This document shows positions 1 to 7,967 of a stretch of 64,000 nucleotides of DNA, piece after piece. The translations under genes were made by a program, and so were the position numbers. The notes under the pieces are model-generated. The model saw only the letters and a list, made by a program, of their open reading frames with translations. It ran no database searches and had not been told where the DNA came from. The stretch covers positions 1-64,000 of the forward strand of contig JACPDI010000014.1 in assembly GCA_016184105.1 (NCBI GenBank), given 5' to 3'. Numbering within the stretch: the first letter of the stretch is position 1; each line of letters opens with the position of its first letter. The stretch comes from Acidobacteriota bacterium. GTDB lineage: Bacteria; Acidobacteriota; Vicinamibacteria; Vicinamibacterales; 2-12-FULL-66-21.

Positions 1-95
1 ATGGTGCCTCCCTCTTCTGACGTGCAGCGGACTACTGGGTGATCCAATCCCCCGAGAAGCCAGCCTTGTATCACCGCCCCGGAATGAAGTCAATA

Positions 96-129
96 AAGAC
101 GCATTTCCACGCGTCTTCTCGCATATACT
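96..129 (+). promoter_or_regulatory. Possible operator and -10 element for the GntR-oxidase pair
   Basis: A perfect 7-bp inverted repeat (AAGACGC at 96-102, GCGTCTT at 111-117) sits just before a TATACT hexamer at 124-129. Transcription starting about 136 would give a leader of roughly 55 nt to the ATG at 192. No good -35 is visible. Autoregulation by the GntR protein is inferred only from position. Confidence 0.3.
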
Positions 130-191
130 GGCCCCATGTCATAAAGTTGAAAGCTTCCGCGGCTGACGAAATCAAGCGATTGGGTCATCCA

Positions 192-932
192 ATGGACCAC
201 TTGCCCGAACACTCGGCGCACTCCAAGCTCCATAACTTCTCCGCTGTCCGTCCCCATCGGTTGTTTCAGGATGTGGTGAGCCAGGTCATGGGGCTCATTT
301 CGAGCGGCGAACTGCCGCCGGGCAGCCGTCTGCCCACCGAACGTCAGCTCACGAAGCAAATCCGCGTCAGCCGCAACGTGCTGCGCGAGGCGTTCCGGGT
401 TCTCGAGGAGCGAGGCATCATCCTGGCCAGGCCTGGCGACGGTCGATACGTGCGCGCGCTCAAATCCGCCCGCGTTCAGGAGCCGACCAGCGCGGTCGAG
501 CAACTCGAGCTCGCGACCATATTCGACATCCTCGAAGCGCGCGAAGTGATCGAGACACAGACGGTCGCGCTCGCCTGCTCGCGGATTACGCCGCCTCACG
601 TGACGCGGCTGCGGGAGGCGGCCGGGCGCACGGGGAGCTGGCAGGACAATCTCGAATTCCATGTCAGCCTGGCGTCGGCCACGCATAACTACATGCTCGA
701 ACGCCTGGTTCGGGAACAGATCGAGTTGCTGCGCGACCTCCACCAGCGGCAGCATTACACGGCCCGAGACCAGAGCATCAAGCTCCTCAAGGAGCACGCG
801 CAGATCGCGGAGGCGGTCATCGCGCGGGATGCGGCGACGGCAAAGAGGTTGATGCGGCGGCATTTGGCGCATACCCGCCGGAGCCTCAGCGACCTGCACG
901 GCGCCGCGTCCCGGCCAAACGGAGACGAGTGA
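192..932 (+). CDS. GntR-family transcriptional regulator (FadR/FCD type)
   Basis: DNA-binding regulator of about 246 aa. An N-terminal winged helix-turn-helix (SSGELPPGSRLPTERQL, then SRNVLREAFRVLEERGII) is followed by an all-helical FCD-type ligand domain with 'EAREVIETQTVALA' and a closing 'RRHLAHTRRSL' helix. The reading frame stays open upstream to about 39, but that N-terminal part does not look like the family, so I chose the ATG at 192 (MDHLPEHS); the start is uncertain. The stop overlaps the next gene's GTG by 4 bp, so the regulator and the FAD oxidase are co-translated and the regulator probably senses a substrate or product of that oxidase. The ligand cannot be read from the sequence. 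Confidence 0.85.
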   Translation: MDHLPEHSAHSKLHNFSAVRPHRLFQDVVSQVMGLISSGELPPGSRLPTERQLTKQIRVSRNVLREAFRVLEERGIILARPGDGRYVRALKSARVQEPTSAVEQLELATIFDILEAREVIETQTVALACSRITPPHVTRLREAAGRTGSWQDNLEFHVSLASATHNYMLERLVREQIELLRDLHQRQHYTARDQSIKLLKEHAQIAEAVIARDAATAKRLMRRHLAHTRRSLSDLHGAASRPNGDE

Positions 933-2077
933 CGATCCGCCGCACAGACATCACCATCATCGGCGCTGGTATCGTGGGGCTGTCACTGGCGTGGCACCTT
1001 CAGCGGCTCGGCGTCGACCGGGTGGTGGTGCTCGAGCGCGGAAGCGCCGGCGGCCAGTCAACCGGCCTCGCCGCGGGCGGGATCAGGCGGCAGTTCGCCA
1101 CGCGCATCGAGATCGAGATGACGCTCGCCGGCTGGCAGTTTTACGAAGCTGTCCTCTCCGATCCGAGCTTTCCTGGCAAGTTTGAACCGGCCGGGTACGT
1201 CTTTCTGGCCGGCCCTCAGCAAGCCGAGAGCTTGCAGCGCGCGTGGGCCCTCCAGCACGAGCTGGCCTTACCCGTACGATGGCTGGAACGCAGCGATCTG
1301 GCAGACCTGTGTCCCTACTGCGACCTGGCGGGGCTCTCGTGCGGAACACTCTGCGCGGACGATGGTTTCATCCGTCCATCGGAGGTCGTGCAGTGGCTCC
1401 TGCGCGAGTGTCGGTCGCGAGGGATCCTGATTCGCGAGCACACCCCCGTTGACGCCCTCGAGGTCTCGGCCGGCCGCATCCGGGCAGTTCGGAGCGGCAG
1501 CGCGAGGACCTTCTCCGATGTCGTCGTGAACGCGGCAGGAGCCTGGGCAGGCGTCGTCGGAACCATGGCGGGCGTGAACATCCCTGTGGAACCGTCCCCG
1601 CGGATAAAGTTGATCGCCGAAGGGAACACCGGGCTACCTGGTGAAACGCCGATGATCGTCGACCTGCCGAGTGGAACCTATCTACGGTCGAATCGCGCGC
1701 GCACGACTGTCGGCGTCAAGCCGGAGAAGCGAGTGGTGAGCTTCCGTGTCGAGGCCGACGTCGGGCTGCTGCTTTCGATGCTGCGACGAGCCAGCGCGCG
1801 ATTCCCCGGATTGCGCCATGCGCAGGTGCGAGGCGTGATTAAAGGATTGTACGAACTGACGCCTGACGGCCTGCCTTTGGCCGGACCTGTTGCGGGTGTA
1901 GCCGGCCTCTATGTCGCCGCCGGGTTCAACGGGCACGGCATCATGCATGGACCTGGCGTGACGCGCGCGCTGGCACAGCTCATTGTGACCGGTAGTGCCG
2001 AAGCGCTGGATCTCGAAAGACTGCACCCGGATCGTTTCGAACGCCGCGCAGCCGAAGAGCGGGTCAGTTTCCTCTGA
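929..2077 (+). CDS. FAD-dependent oxidoreductase, DAO family
   Basis: A 382-aa flavoprotein of the D-amino-acid-oxidase/sarcosine-oxidase-beta/HcnC superfamily. The N-terminus carries the dinucleotide-binding fingerprint (IIGAGIVGLSLAWHL, then VVVLERG), followed by GLAAGGIRRQF, typical of sarcosine-oxidase-beta-like members. The C-terminal signature GLYVAAGFNGHGIMHGPGV is the second FAD contact region. It would oxidise a secondary amine or amino acid, passing electrons to O2 or a quinone; the substrate is not determinable. It starts with GTG inside a GTGA overlap with the upstream regulator. No transmembrane segment or signal peptide is visible, so it is probably cytoplasmic. Confidence 0.85.
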   Translation: MTIRRTDITIIGAGIVGLSLAWHLQRLGVDRVVVLERGSAGGQSTGLAAGGIRRQFATRIEIEMTLAGWQFYEAVLSDPSFPGKFEPAGYVFLAGPQQAESLQRAWALQHELALPVRWLERSDLADLCPYCDLAGLSCGTLCADDGFIRPSEVVQWLLRECRSRGILIREHTPVDALEVSAGRIRAVRSGSARTFSDVVVNAAGAWAGVVGTMAGVNIPVEPSPRIKLIAEGNTGLPGETPMIVDLPSGTYLRSNRARTTVGVKPEKRVVSFRVEADVGLLLSMLRRASARFPGLRHAQVRGVIKGLYELTPDGLPLAGPVAGVAGLYVAAGFNGHGIMHGPGVTRALAQLIVTGSAEALDLERLHPDRFERRAAEERVSFL

Positions 2078-2209
2078 GAGGCGGCATCGGCGGTACCTCC
2101 GATGGCCTTCGGCGAGGAGATCGCCCTTCCGGTATGACAGCCACCGCACGCCGCGAGCGATTGACGCGGCAACGGCGAGCCGGTACCGTACGAGCCAGGG
2201 ACACTCTCA

Positions 2210-3280
2210 ATGAATCAGGCGGGCGGCGCGCGGCGGATCGATGTCGGAGTTCTCGGTGCGACCGGAATGGTCGGCCAGCAGTTTCTCGCGCAGCTCACCG
2301 CGCACCCGTGGTTCCGCCCGCGATGGCTCGCCGCGAGCGAGCGCTCCGAAGGACGGACGTATCGCGAGGCCGCGTCCTGGCGGCTCGCGGGCGCGCCGCC
2401 GCCGGATCTCGCCGACACGCGCATCGAAGCGTGCGTGCCCGGCAAGGGCCCGCTCGTGATGTTTTCCGCGCTCGACGCGAAGGCCGCAGGCGAGATCGAG
2501 CCGGCGTTCGCGCGAGCAGGCCACATCGTGATCAGCAACGCCCGCAGCTTCCGCATGGACCCGTCCGTGCCGCTGCTGATCCCCGAGATCAATCCCGACC
2601 ACCTCGGCTTGCTCCCGCGCCAGCGCCGCGAGCGCGGCTGGCGCGGAGCGATCGTCACCAACCCGAACTGCTCGACGGTCGTGCTCGCCATGGTACTGGC
2701 GCCGCTGCGCCAGTTCGGGCTCTCCGCGGTGAACGTGACGACGCTGCAGGCGGTGTCGGGCGCGGGATACCCGGGCGTCCCGTCGCTGGACATCCTGGGC
2801 AACGTCATCCCCGCGATCGGCGGAGAAGAAGAGAAGATCGAAAGCGAGACGCAGAAGATTCTCGGCGCGTTCGATGCCGAGGCGGTTGTCCCCCACCCCA
2901 CCGTCGTCAGCGCGCACACGACGCGGGTGCCGGTCGTCGACGGCCACACCGAGATGATCTCGCTGCGCCTGGATCGAGGCGCGTCTCCGGAGGATGTCCG
3001 CGCCGCGCTGGCCTCCTGGCGCGGGCGCCCGCAGGAACTCGGCCTGCCGAGCGCGCCGGCCGAGCCGATCGTGTGCCTCGACGATCCACTTCGCCCGCAG
3101 CCGCGGCTCGACGTGATGCGGGGCGGAGGGATGACCGTGTCGGTTGGACGCATTCGTCCCTGCCCGGTGCTCGGGCTGAAGCTGGCGGCCCTCGGCCACA
3201 ACACGATTCGCGGGGCAGCGGGAGCGGCGGTGCTCAATGCCGAATTGATGCGGGCGGACGGGTGGATCGAGGGGGACTGA
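2210..3280 (+). CDS. asd: Aspartate-semialdehyde dehydrogenase, archaeal/fungal-like type
   Basis: Reduces L-aspartyl-4-phosphate to L-aspartate-4-semialdehyde with NADPH, the shared step before the lysine and threonine branches. The 356-aa protein has the NADP-binding GATGMVGQQF near residue 14, the catalytic cysteine in NPNCSTV (Cys154), the GYPGVPSLDILGN segment, and an acid-rich GGEEEKIESETQKILG stretch characteristic of the archaeal/fungal-like branch rather than E. coli Asd. VSAHTTRVPV carries the substrate-binding histidine region. It converges on thrC, with only 16 bp between stops. Its separation from lysC by the thrBC pair suggests separate control. Start ATG 2210. Confidence 0.94.
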   Translation: MNQAGGARRIDVGVLGATGMVGQQFLAQLTAHPWFRPRWLAASERSEGRTYREAASWRLAGAPPPDLADTRIEACVPGKGPLVMFSALDAKAAGEIEPAFARAGHIVISNARSFRMDPSVPLLIPEINPDHLGLLPRQRRERGWRGAIVTNPNCSTVVLAMVLAPLRQFGLSAVNVTTLQAVSGAGYPGVPSLDILGNVIPAIGGEEEKIESETQKILGAFDAEAVVPHPTVVSAHTTRVPVVDGHTEMISLRLDRGASPEDVRAALASWRGRPQELGLPSAPAEPIVCLDDPLRPQPRLDVMRGGGMTVSVGRIRPCPVLGLKLAALGHNTIRGAAGAAVLNAELMRADGWIEGD

Positions 3281-3296
3281 CCCTTCCTGTGTGCTG

Positions 3297-4610
3297 TCAC
3301 GAAAGCAGGCGCGCGCGAAGCGACTCGAGCGCCGGCGGAATCTCCTGTTCCTGTCTCGGCAGATTCAACAGCCGCTCCAACGCTGGAGGAACGGCGACCG
3401 GCCGGCCAAGCAGCGGCTCGACGATGTCGTTGAACTTCGCCGGGTGTGCGGTCGCGACCAGGATCCAGTGTTGGTGCGCGCGCCTCCGCGCCAGCATCCG
3501 GTACACGTGCGCGGCCGTCGCGCCGTGCGGGCACCAGGCATACCCCAGTGACGCAGCGTCGCCTGCAATCGCCGCCCGAATCTCCTGGTCCGTGACCGAA
3601 TAGGCGGACACCCGCTCGCGCACCCGATCGTCATCCTCATACAACCAGCGCAGCCGGTGCACGTTGGATGGATTCCCCACGTCCATCGCCGATGCCAGCG
3701 TCGGCACGCCCGGCCGCGGGCGCCACGATCCGCCATCCATGTAGTCCGCGATCGTCCGGTTCTCATTGGTCGCCAGGACGATGTCGCCGATCGGAAGTCC
3801 AATCTCGCGCGCCCAGATGCCGGCCACAGCGTTGCCGAGATTTCCGGCGGGGATGATGAACCCGGGCTTTCGTCCCTCGCGCCGCCAGATCTGCAGGGCG
3901 GCCGCCGCGTAGTAGGACATCTGCGGCAGCAGCCGTCCCAGGTTGATGCTGTTGGCCGATGAGAGCGCATGGCTGCGCGCCAGCTCCGGATCGCGGAACG
4001 CCTCGTTGACGACGCGGTGGCAATCGTCGAAGCTCCCGGACACGGCAAACGTCCGCACGTTGTCGCCCCAACAGGCCAGCTGCTGCGCCTGGCGATCGGA
4101 CACGCGCCCCTTCGGGTACAGCAACGCGATCTCGACCCACGGCCGCTTGTAAAACGCGGCGGCCACCGCTCCGCCCGTGTCTCCGGAGGTCGCGACCAGG
4201 ATGGTCAGGCGCTGCGCGGATCCGCGCCGGGATCGCGGCGTAACGCGCTCCAGGCTTGCGGCGAGGAAACGCGCGCCGAAATCCTTGAACGCGCACGTGG
4301 GGCCGTGAAACAGCTCCAGGACGCTCGCAGGCCCCGGCGCCCGATCGAGCGCCACCAGCGGCGCGGGGAAATTCAAGGCCTCGCGGCAGATCGCCGCCAG
4401 CTCCGGCTCGAGCGCGCTGCCCGCCACAAAGGGGGCCAGCAGACGCTCGGCAATGCCCGGAAGAGACTCCAGTCCGTCGAAGTCAGAAACGGTGAGCGCC
4501 GGCAGTTGCGTCGGGACGTACAGGCCGCCGTCCGGCGCGATGCCCTTGATGATGGCCTCGCTCAGATCGCTGGCCGAGACCGCGGCGCTTCCGGTACTGG
4601 TGAACTTCAT
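3297..4610 (-). CDS. thrC: Threonine synthase
   Basis: PLP enzyme converting O-phospho-L-homoserine to L-threonine. The 437-aa protein begins MKFTSTGSAAVSASDLSEAI. The usual PLP-lysine region is present (LFHGPTCAFKDFGARF), as are the phosphate-binding loop ATSGDTGGAVAAAF and the PAGNLGNAVAGIW segment. The frame is open upstream, but the ATG at 4610 gives the family N-terminus and overlaps the thrB stop in an ATGA quartet, so the two are translationally coupled. It is the second gene of a leftward thrB-thrC operon. Its length matches the bacterial class with the 'APDGGLYVPT' N-terminal motif. Confidence 0.95.
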   Translation of the reverse strand: MKFTSTGSAAVSASDLSEAIIKGIAPDGGLYVPTQLPALTVSDFDGLESLPGIAERLLAPFVAGSALEPELAAICREALNFPAPLVALDRAPGPASVLELFHGPTCAFKDFGARFLAASLERVTPRSRRGSAQRLTILVATSGDTGGAVAAAFYKRPWVEIALLYPKGRVSDRQAQQLACWGDNVRTFAVSGSFDDCHRVVNEAFRDPELARSHALSSANSINLGRLLPQMSYYAAAALQIWRREGRKPGFIIPAGNLGNAVAGIWAREIGLPIGDIVLATNENRTIADYMDGGSWRPRPGVPTLASAMDVGNPSNVHRLRWLYEDDDRVRERVSAYSVTDQEIRAAIAGDAASLGYAWCPHGATAAHVYRMLARRRAHQHWILVATAHPAKFNDIVEPLLGRPVAVPPALERLLNLPRQEQEIPPALESLRARLLS

Positions 4611-5542
4611 GACTGTTTTATGACGTGGGCTCCCGGCGTATCGATCGGCGAGATCCACGAGTCGCTTTCGAGGCCGACCGACCGGAACGCGCCGGCCATG
4701 GCCGCGCGCACGGCGTCCGCCCGGGACTGCTCGCACCAGGCGAACACCGACGGGCCCGCGCCGGATATGGAGCACCCGAGCGCGTCGGCTCGAAGCGCGG
4801 CGGCCTTGACCTTCTCGAACCCGGGAATGAGCTGCTTGCGCTGCGGCTCGATGAGCACGTCCTCGAACGAGCCGCGGATCAGCGGCAGGTCGGCGGTGAA
4901 ACAGCCCGCGAGAAACCCGGCGAGGTTGGCCTGCTGCCAGACGACATCGGAGAGGCTGACCGTGCGGCTGAGGATCTCCCGCGCTTCACGCGTCGACAGC
5001 TCGAGGTGCGGGTGTACGACGACCGAGCGCAGGGCCGCGGGCACGGGGATCTGCTTCACGATCGGCTGCTCGATCCCGACGGTGAGCACGAGCCCGCCGT
5101 AGAGCGACGGCGCGATGTTGTCCACGTGGGCCGTGCCGCTCGCCGCCGCCTCTCCGGCGATCGCGAACTTGAGCAACTGGAGCTTGTCGAACGGCGCTGG
5201 AAGCAGCGCGTTGGCCGCCACCACGGCGGCCACGGCGGAGGCGGCCGAGCCGCCAAGGCCGGAGCGCATCGGGATCCCCTTTTCGATCGTCAGCTCGAAT
5301 GCGTGGCCACCGCCGAGCGCTTCGGCCAGCGCCGCCACGGCCACCGCCGCCGTGTTGCGCTCGGGGTCGTACGGCAGGTCCGCCGCGATGCCGGAAATGC
5401 CCGCGATGCGCACGCCGCGCCCGGCGATCCGCTCGGCTCTGACGCGATCGCCAATCGAGGACAGGCTGTGGCCGAGGACATCGAAGCCGACGGCGACGTT
5501 GCCGACGCTGGCGGGCGCGAATGCAACGGCCGCTGTCTGCAT
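4607..5542 (-). CDS. thrB: Homoserine kinase (GHMP family)
   Basis: Phosphorylates L-homoserine to O-phospho-L-homoserine, the substrate of the adjacent threonine synthase. The 311-aa protein shows the three GHMP-kinase signatures in order: ASVGNVAVGFDVLG at the N-terminus, the ATP-binding PMRSGLGGSAASAVAAVVAAN near residue 90, and a C-terminal GCSISGAGPSVFAW glycine loop. It is the first gene of the thrBC operon, divergent from lysC across a 254-bp spacer that holds the lysC attenuator. No homoserine dehydrogenase is present in the window, so the intervening step must be encoded elsewhere. Confidence 0.95.
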   Translation of the reverse strand: MQTAAVAFAPASVGNVAVGFDVLGHSLSSIGDRVRAERIAGRGVRIAGISGIAADLPYDPERNTAAVAVAALAEALGGGHAFELTIEKGIPMRSGLGGSAASAVAAVVAANALLPAPFDKLQLLKFAIAGEAAASGTAHVDNIAPSLYGGLVLTVGIEQPIVKQIPVPAALRSVVVHPHLELSTREAREILSRTVSLSDVVWQQANLAGFLAGCFTADLPLIRGSFEDVLIEPQRKQLIPGFEKVKAAALRADALGCSISGAGPSVFAWCEQSRADAVRAAMAGAFRSVGLESDSWISPIDTPGAHVIKQS

Positions 5543-5593
5543 CAGAGGGGGCTCCGCCGTTCGTGGCCGAAGGGCGAACCTATGACACCCTCG

Positions 5594-5636
5594 ACGAGAA
5601 GTCTCGTTTGACGTAGCGGAACGGGGTCATTATACT
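5594..5636 (+). promoter_or_regulatory. sigma70 promoter of the lysC-dap operon with adjoining palindrome
   Basis: A near-consensus housekeeping promoter: -35 TTGACG at 5608-5613, a 17-bp spacer, and -10 TATACT at 5631-5636. The start of transcription is predicted near 5642-5644. A palindrome ACGAGA-AG-TCTCGT (5594-5607) abuts the -35 box on its upstream side and could be an operator. It is also placed to affect thrB on the other strand. Confidence 0.75.
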
Positions 5637-5646
5637 TCGTCAAGTC

Positions 5647-5727
5647 ATGACGCTCACGTGCACGCGCACCCAGACTCGAAAGCGGATTAAGCGGGCCAGC
5701 AGGCCGCGGTGGTGCATGCGCGCGTAA
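5647..5727 (+). CDS. Putative Thr-rich leader peptide of the lysC operon attenuator
   Basis: A 26-codon ORF (ATG 5647, TAA 5725-5727) beginning MTLTCTRTQT. Five of its first ten codons are threonine (acg, acg, acg, acc, act), and Lys12, Ile14 and Lys15 codons follow. Threonine and lysine are the end products of the pathway that lysC enters. It starts only 3-5 nt after the predicted transcription start, so it would be translated from an essentially leaderless mRNA; no Shine-Dalgarno is visible. It lies entirely upstream of the U-tract terminator at 5756-5790. By analogy with thrL of enteric bacteria it would couple threonyl-tRNA charging to termination. No homology can be claimed at this length. 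Confidence 0.5.
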   Translation: MTLTCTRTQTRKRIKRASRPRWCMRA

Positions 5728-5755
5728 CGTCCTCGAACAATTGGAGCGATACTGG

Positions 5756-5790
5756 ACGCCGGCCTGCACCACAGGCCGGCGTTTTTTTTT
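5756..5790 (+). terminator. Intrinsic terminator in the lysC leader (attenuator stem)
   Basis: An 11-bp perfect stem (5756-5766 with 5772-5782), a 5-nt loop CACCA and an uninterrupted T run to 5790, ending only 12 nt before the lysC ATG at 5803. An upstream leader segment, GTGGTGCA at 5709-5716, is the exact complement of TGCACCAC at 5765-5772, spanning the stem tip and loop. GGCC at 5702-5705 can add pairs with 5774-5777. The two pairings are mutually exclusive. GCACC at 5666-5670, within the Thr-codon run, can in turn pair with GGTGC at 5711-5715. This is a plausible 1:2 / 2:3 / 3:4 attenuation set. Confidence 0.7.
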
Positions 5791-5802
5791 GCGGGAGTGG
5801 CA

Positions 5803-7269
5803 ATGGAGGAGAACGGTCGGGTGGTCATCATGAAGTTCGGCGGCACCTCCGTGGCGGACGCGGAAGCCATCGCGCGCGTCGTCCGGCACGTGATGGCGCG
5901 GGCCGGCCGGCATTCGTCGAACGCGCAGCCCGTCGTCGTCGTCTCGGCGCTGGCCGGCGTCACCGACCGGCTGCTCGCGCTCGCCACCGCGGCCGAGCAG
6001 GCGGACGCGCAGGCGCTGCGCGCGGGCGTCGAGGCGCTGCGGGCGCGTCATCTGCAGGTCGCGGCGGAGGTGGCGCCGAAGCCGATCGCCGATCTGGCGA
6101 CCGCGATCGACGCGGAATTCGCGGCGATCGGCGCGCTCCTCGACACCGCGGCCGCCGCGCGTCACGCCTCGCCGGCGGTCGTCGACGCCGTCGCGGGAAT
6201 CGGCGAGCTGCTCAGCAGCCGGATCGTCCACGCGGCGCTGGCCCGCGCGGGCGCGCCCGCCGCGTGGGTCGATGCGCGGCGCGTCATCGTGACCGACGAC
6301 CACTTCACGGCGGCGATCCCGCTGGTGGCGGACACGGAAACCGCCATCGCGCGCGAGATCCGTCCCCTGCTCGCCGCCGGGCAGATGCCGGTCGTCGGCG
6401 GCTATATTGCGGCCACGCGCGACGGCATCCCGACCACGCTCGGGCGCGGCGGGTCGGACTACTCCGCGGCTCTCCTCGGCGCGGGGTTGGACGCGTGCGA
6501 GATCCAGATCTGGACGGACGTCGACGGCATGATGACCACGGATCCCCGCATGGTCTCCGGTGCGCGCGTCGTCTCGCAGCTCTCGTTCGGGGAAGCGTCC
6601 GCGCTGGCGCACTTCGGCGCGAAGGTGCTGCATCCCGGCACGATCCTGCCGGCGGTCGCCAAAGGCATCCCGGTGAGGATCCTCAACAGCCGGCGCTTCG
6701 ACGGGCGCGGCACCGAGATCGCGAGCGTCGCGTCGGGGGGCAGCAACGTCGCCGCCATCGCGTGCAAGCGCCGCGTCACGCTGGTCAACTTCACCTCCAC
6801 GCGCGCGTTGATGGTCTGGGGCTTCCTGCGGCGGGTGTTCGAGGCCTTCGAGCGCCATCGGACGCCGGTGGACCTGCTGGCCATGTCGGAAGCCGGCGTG
6901 TCGGTCGTCATCGATGACGACCGGCGTCTCGAGGCCATCGTCCAGGGCCTGGCGGATATCGCCGTCGCGCACGTCGAGCGCGCAATGGCGATAGTCTGTG
7001 TGGTCGGCGATGGTCTGCGTGAAGAGCCGCGGCTGGCGGAACGCATGATGGGAGCGCTCGACCGGTTCCAGGTGTGGATGGTCTCGCAGACCGCGTCGCA
7101 GCGCAGCCTCGCGGTGGTCCTCCGGGATACCGACGCGGCCGCGGCGACCTCGCGGCTGCACACCGAGTTCTTCGGGGCCAGGGGACCTGAAGAGCCGCTG
7201 CGTCATTCGAGGGCCGCGGACACCGCCGCCCGGGCGGTGCGCGGTCCGGTCCGCGAGATCAGGCCGTGA
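5803..7269 (+). CDS. lysC: Aspartate kinase, monofunctional
   Basis: Phosphorylates L-aspartate, the committing step of lysine, threonine and methionine synthesis. The kinase domain starts MKFGGTSVADAEAIARVV and contains the substrate/ATP motifs GGYIAATRDGIPTTLGRGGSDYSAA. Two C-terminal ACT repeats (from about residue 320: VTLVNFTSTRALMVWGFLRRVF and VDLLAMSEAGVSVVIDD) match E. coli LysC-type allosteric domains, so end-product inhibition, most likely by lysine, is expected. I chose ATG 5803, which has GGGAG six bases upstream; GTG 5797 and ATG 5830 are alternatives. There is no homoserine dehydrogenase domain. First gene of a five-gene operon with 4-bp overlaps, controlled by the leader upstream. 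Confidence 0.94.
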   Translation: MEENGRVVIMKFGGTSVADAEAIARVVRHVMARAGRHSSNAQPVVVVSALAGVTDRLLALATAAEQADAQALRAGVEALRARHLQVAAEVAPKPIADLATAIDAEFAAIGALLDTAAAARHASPAVVDAVAGIGELLSSRIVHAALARAGAPAAWVDARRVIVTDDHFTAAIPLVADTETAIAREIRPLLAAGQMPVVGGYIAATRDGIPTTLGRGGSDYSAALLGAGLDACEIQIWTDVDGMMTTDPRMVSGARVVSQLSFGEASALAHFGAKVLHPGTILPAVAKGIPVRILNSRRFDGRGTEIASVASGGSNVAAIACKRRVTLVNFTSTRALMVWGFLRRVFEAFERHRTPVDLLAMSEAGVSVVIDDDRRLEAIVQGLADIAVAHVERAMAIVCVVGDGLREEPRLAERMMGALDRFQVWMVSQTASQRSLAVVLRDTDAAAATSRLHTEFFGARGPEEPLRHSRAADTAARAVRGPVREIRP

Positions 7270-7967
7270 GCGTCCCGCTGCTGCTGATCGGGCACGGGCG
7301 CATGGGACGCCAGGTCGAGGCGCTCTGCGGCGAGTTCGGCATGCACGTGGCGGGCGTCGTGACCCACGCGTCGGCGGACCATCCCGAGCGCTGGCCCGCC
7401 GCGGATCTGGCCATCGATTTTTCCCGTGCCGAGGCCGTGCCGGTGAATCTGCCGCGGCTCGCGGCGCGCGGCACCAGCGTCGCGATCGGCACGACGGGCT
7501 GGCAGGATCATGAAGCCGCTCTGCGCGCCGAGGCGGAGCGCCATGGCATCGGCGTCGTGTCCGCCTCGAACTTCGCGCTGGGCGTGAACCTGTTCCTCGT
7601 GCTGGCAGAACGGGCCGCAGAGCTGTTCGCTGCCCATCCGGGCTTTGGCGCCTGGATTCACGAGCAGCATCACGCCGCCAAGCGGGATGCTCCATCGGGA
7701 ACGGCGCTCGCCATCGAGCGCACCCTCCGGCGTTCGGGCTACGCGCACCGAATCGATGTGGCATCCACCCGGGCGGGAGAAATGCCCGGCGCGCACACGC
7801 TGGGCTTCGATGCGGCCTCGGAGACGATCACCCTGACGCACACCGCGCGCGACCGCGCGGCGTTCGCCCGCGGCGCGCTCGCCGCCGCCGCCTGGCTGCG
7901 CGGGCGCCGCGGCTGGTTCGGCATGAAAGACGTCCTCGGCGTTCAGCAGCAACAGGAGCAGCGATGA
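7266..7967 (+). CDS. dapB: 4-hydroxy-tetrahydrodipicolinate reductase
   Basis: Reduces the dapA product to tetrahydrodipicolinate with NAD(P)H. At 233 aa it is shorter than the E. coli enzyme (273 aa). The nucleotide-binding start is a relaxed PLLLIGHGRMGRQVE, followed by the family motifs AIDFSRAEAV, AIGTTGW, SASNFALGVNLF and the catalytic/substrate loop EQHHAAKRDAPSGTAL. GTG start within a GTGA overlap with lysC; the stop overlaps dapA. The fingerprint is GxGRMG, so cofactor preference cannot be stated. Confidence 0.93.
   Translation: MSVPLLLIGHGRMGRQVEALCGEFGMHVAGVVTHASADHPERWPAADLAIDFSRAEAVPVNLPRLAARGTSVAIGTTGWQDHEAALRAEAERHGIGVVSASNFALGVNLFLVLAERAAELFAAHPGFGAWIHEQHHAAKRDAPSGTALAIERTLRRSGYAHRIDVASTRAGEMPGAHTLGFDAASETITLTHTARDRAAFARGALAAAAWLRGRRGWFGMKDVLGVQQQQEQR

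Noticed and set aside
2215-3534. Long minus-strand open frames through asd, and similar long frames opposite other genes
   Set aside because: High GC creates long antisense frames. Their translations are Arg/Ala/Ser-rich without domains, whereas the sense frames carry complete catalytic motifs.
5543-5802. Lysine riboswitch or T-box in the lysC leader
   Set aside because: Too little space between the predicted start and the terminator for the roughly 170-nt lysine riboswitch, and no T-box-like conserved sequence was found. The Thr-rich leader ORF is the simpler reading.
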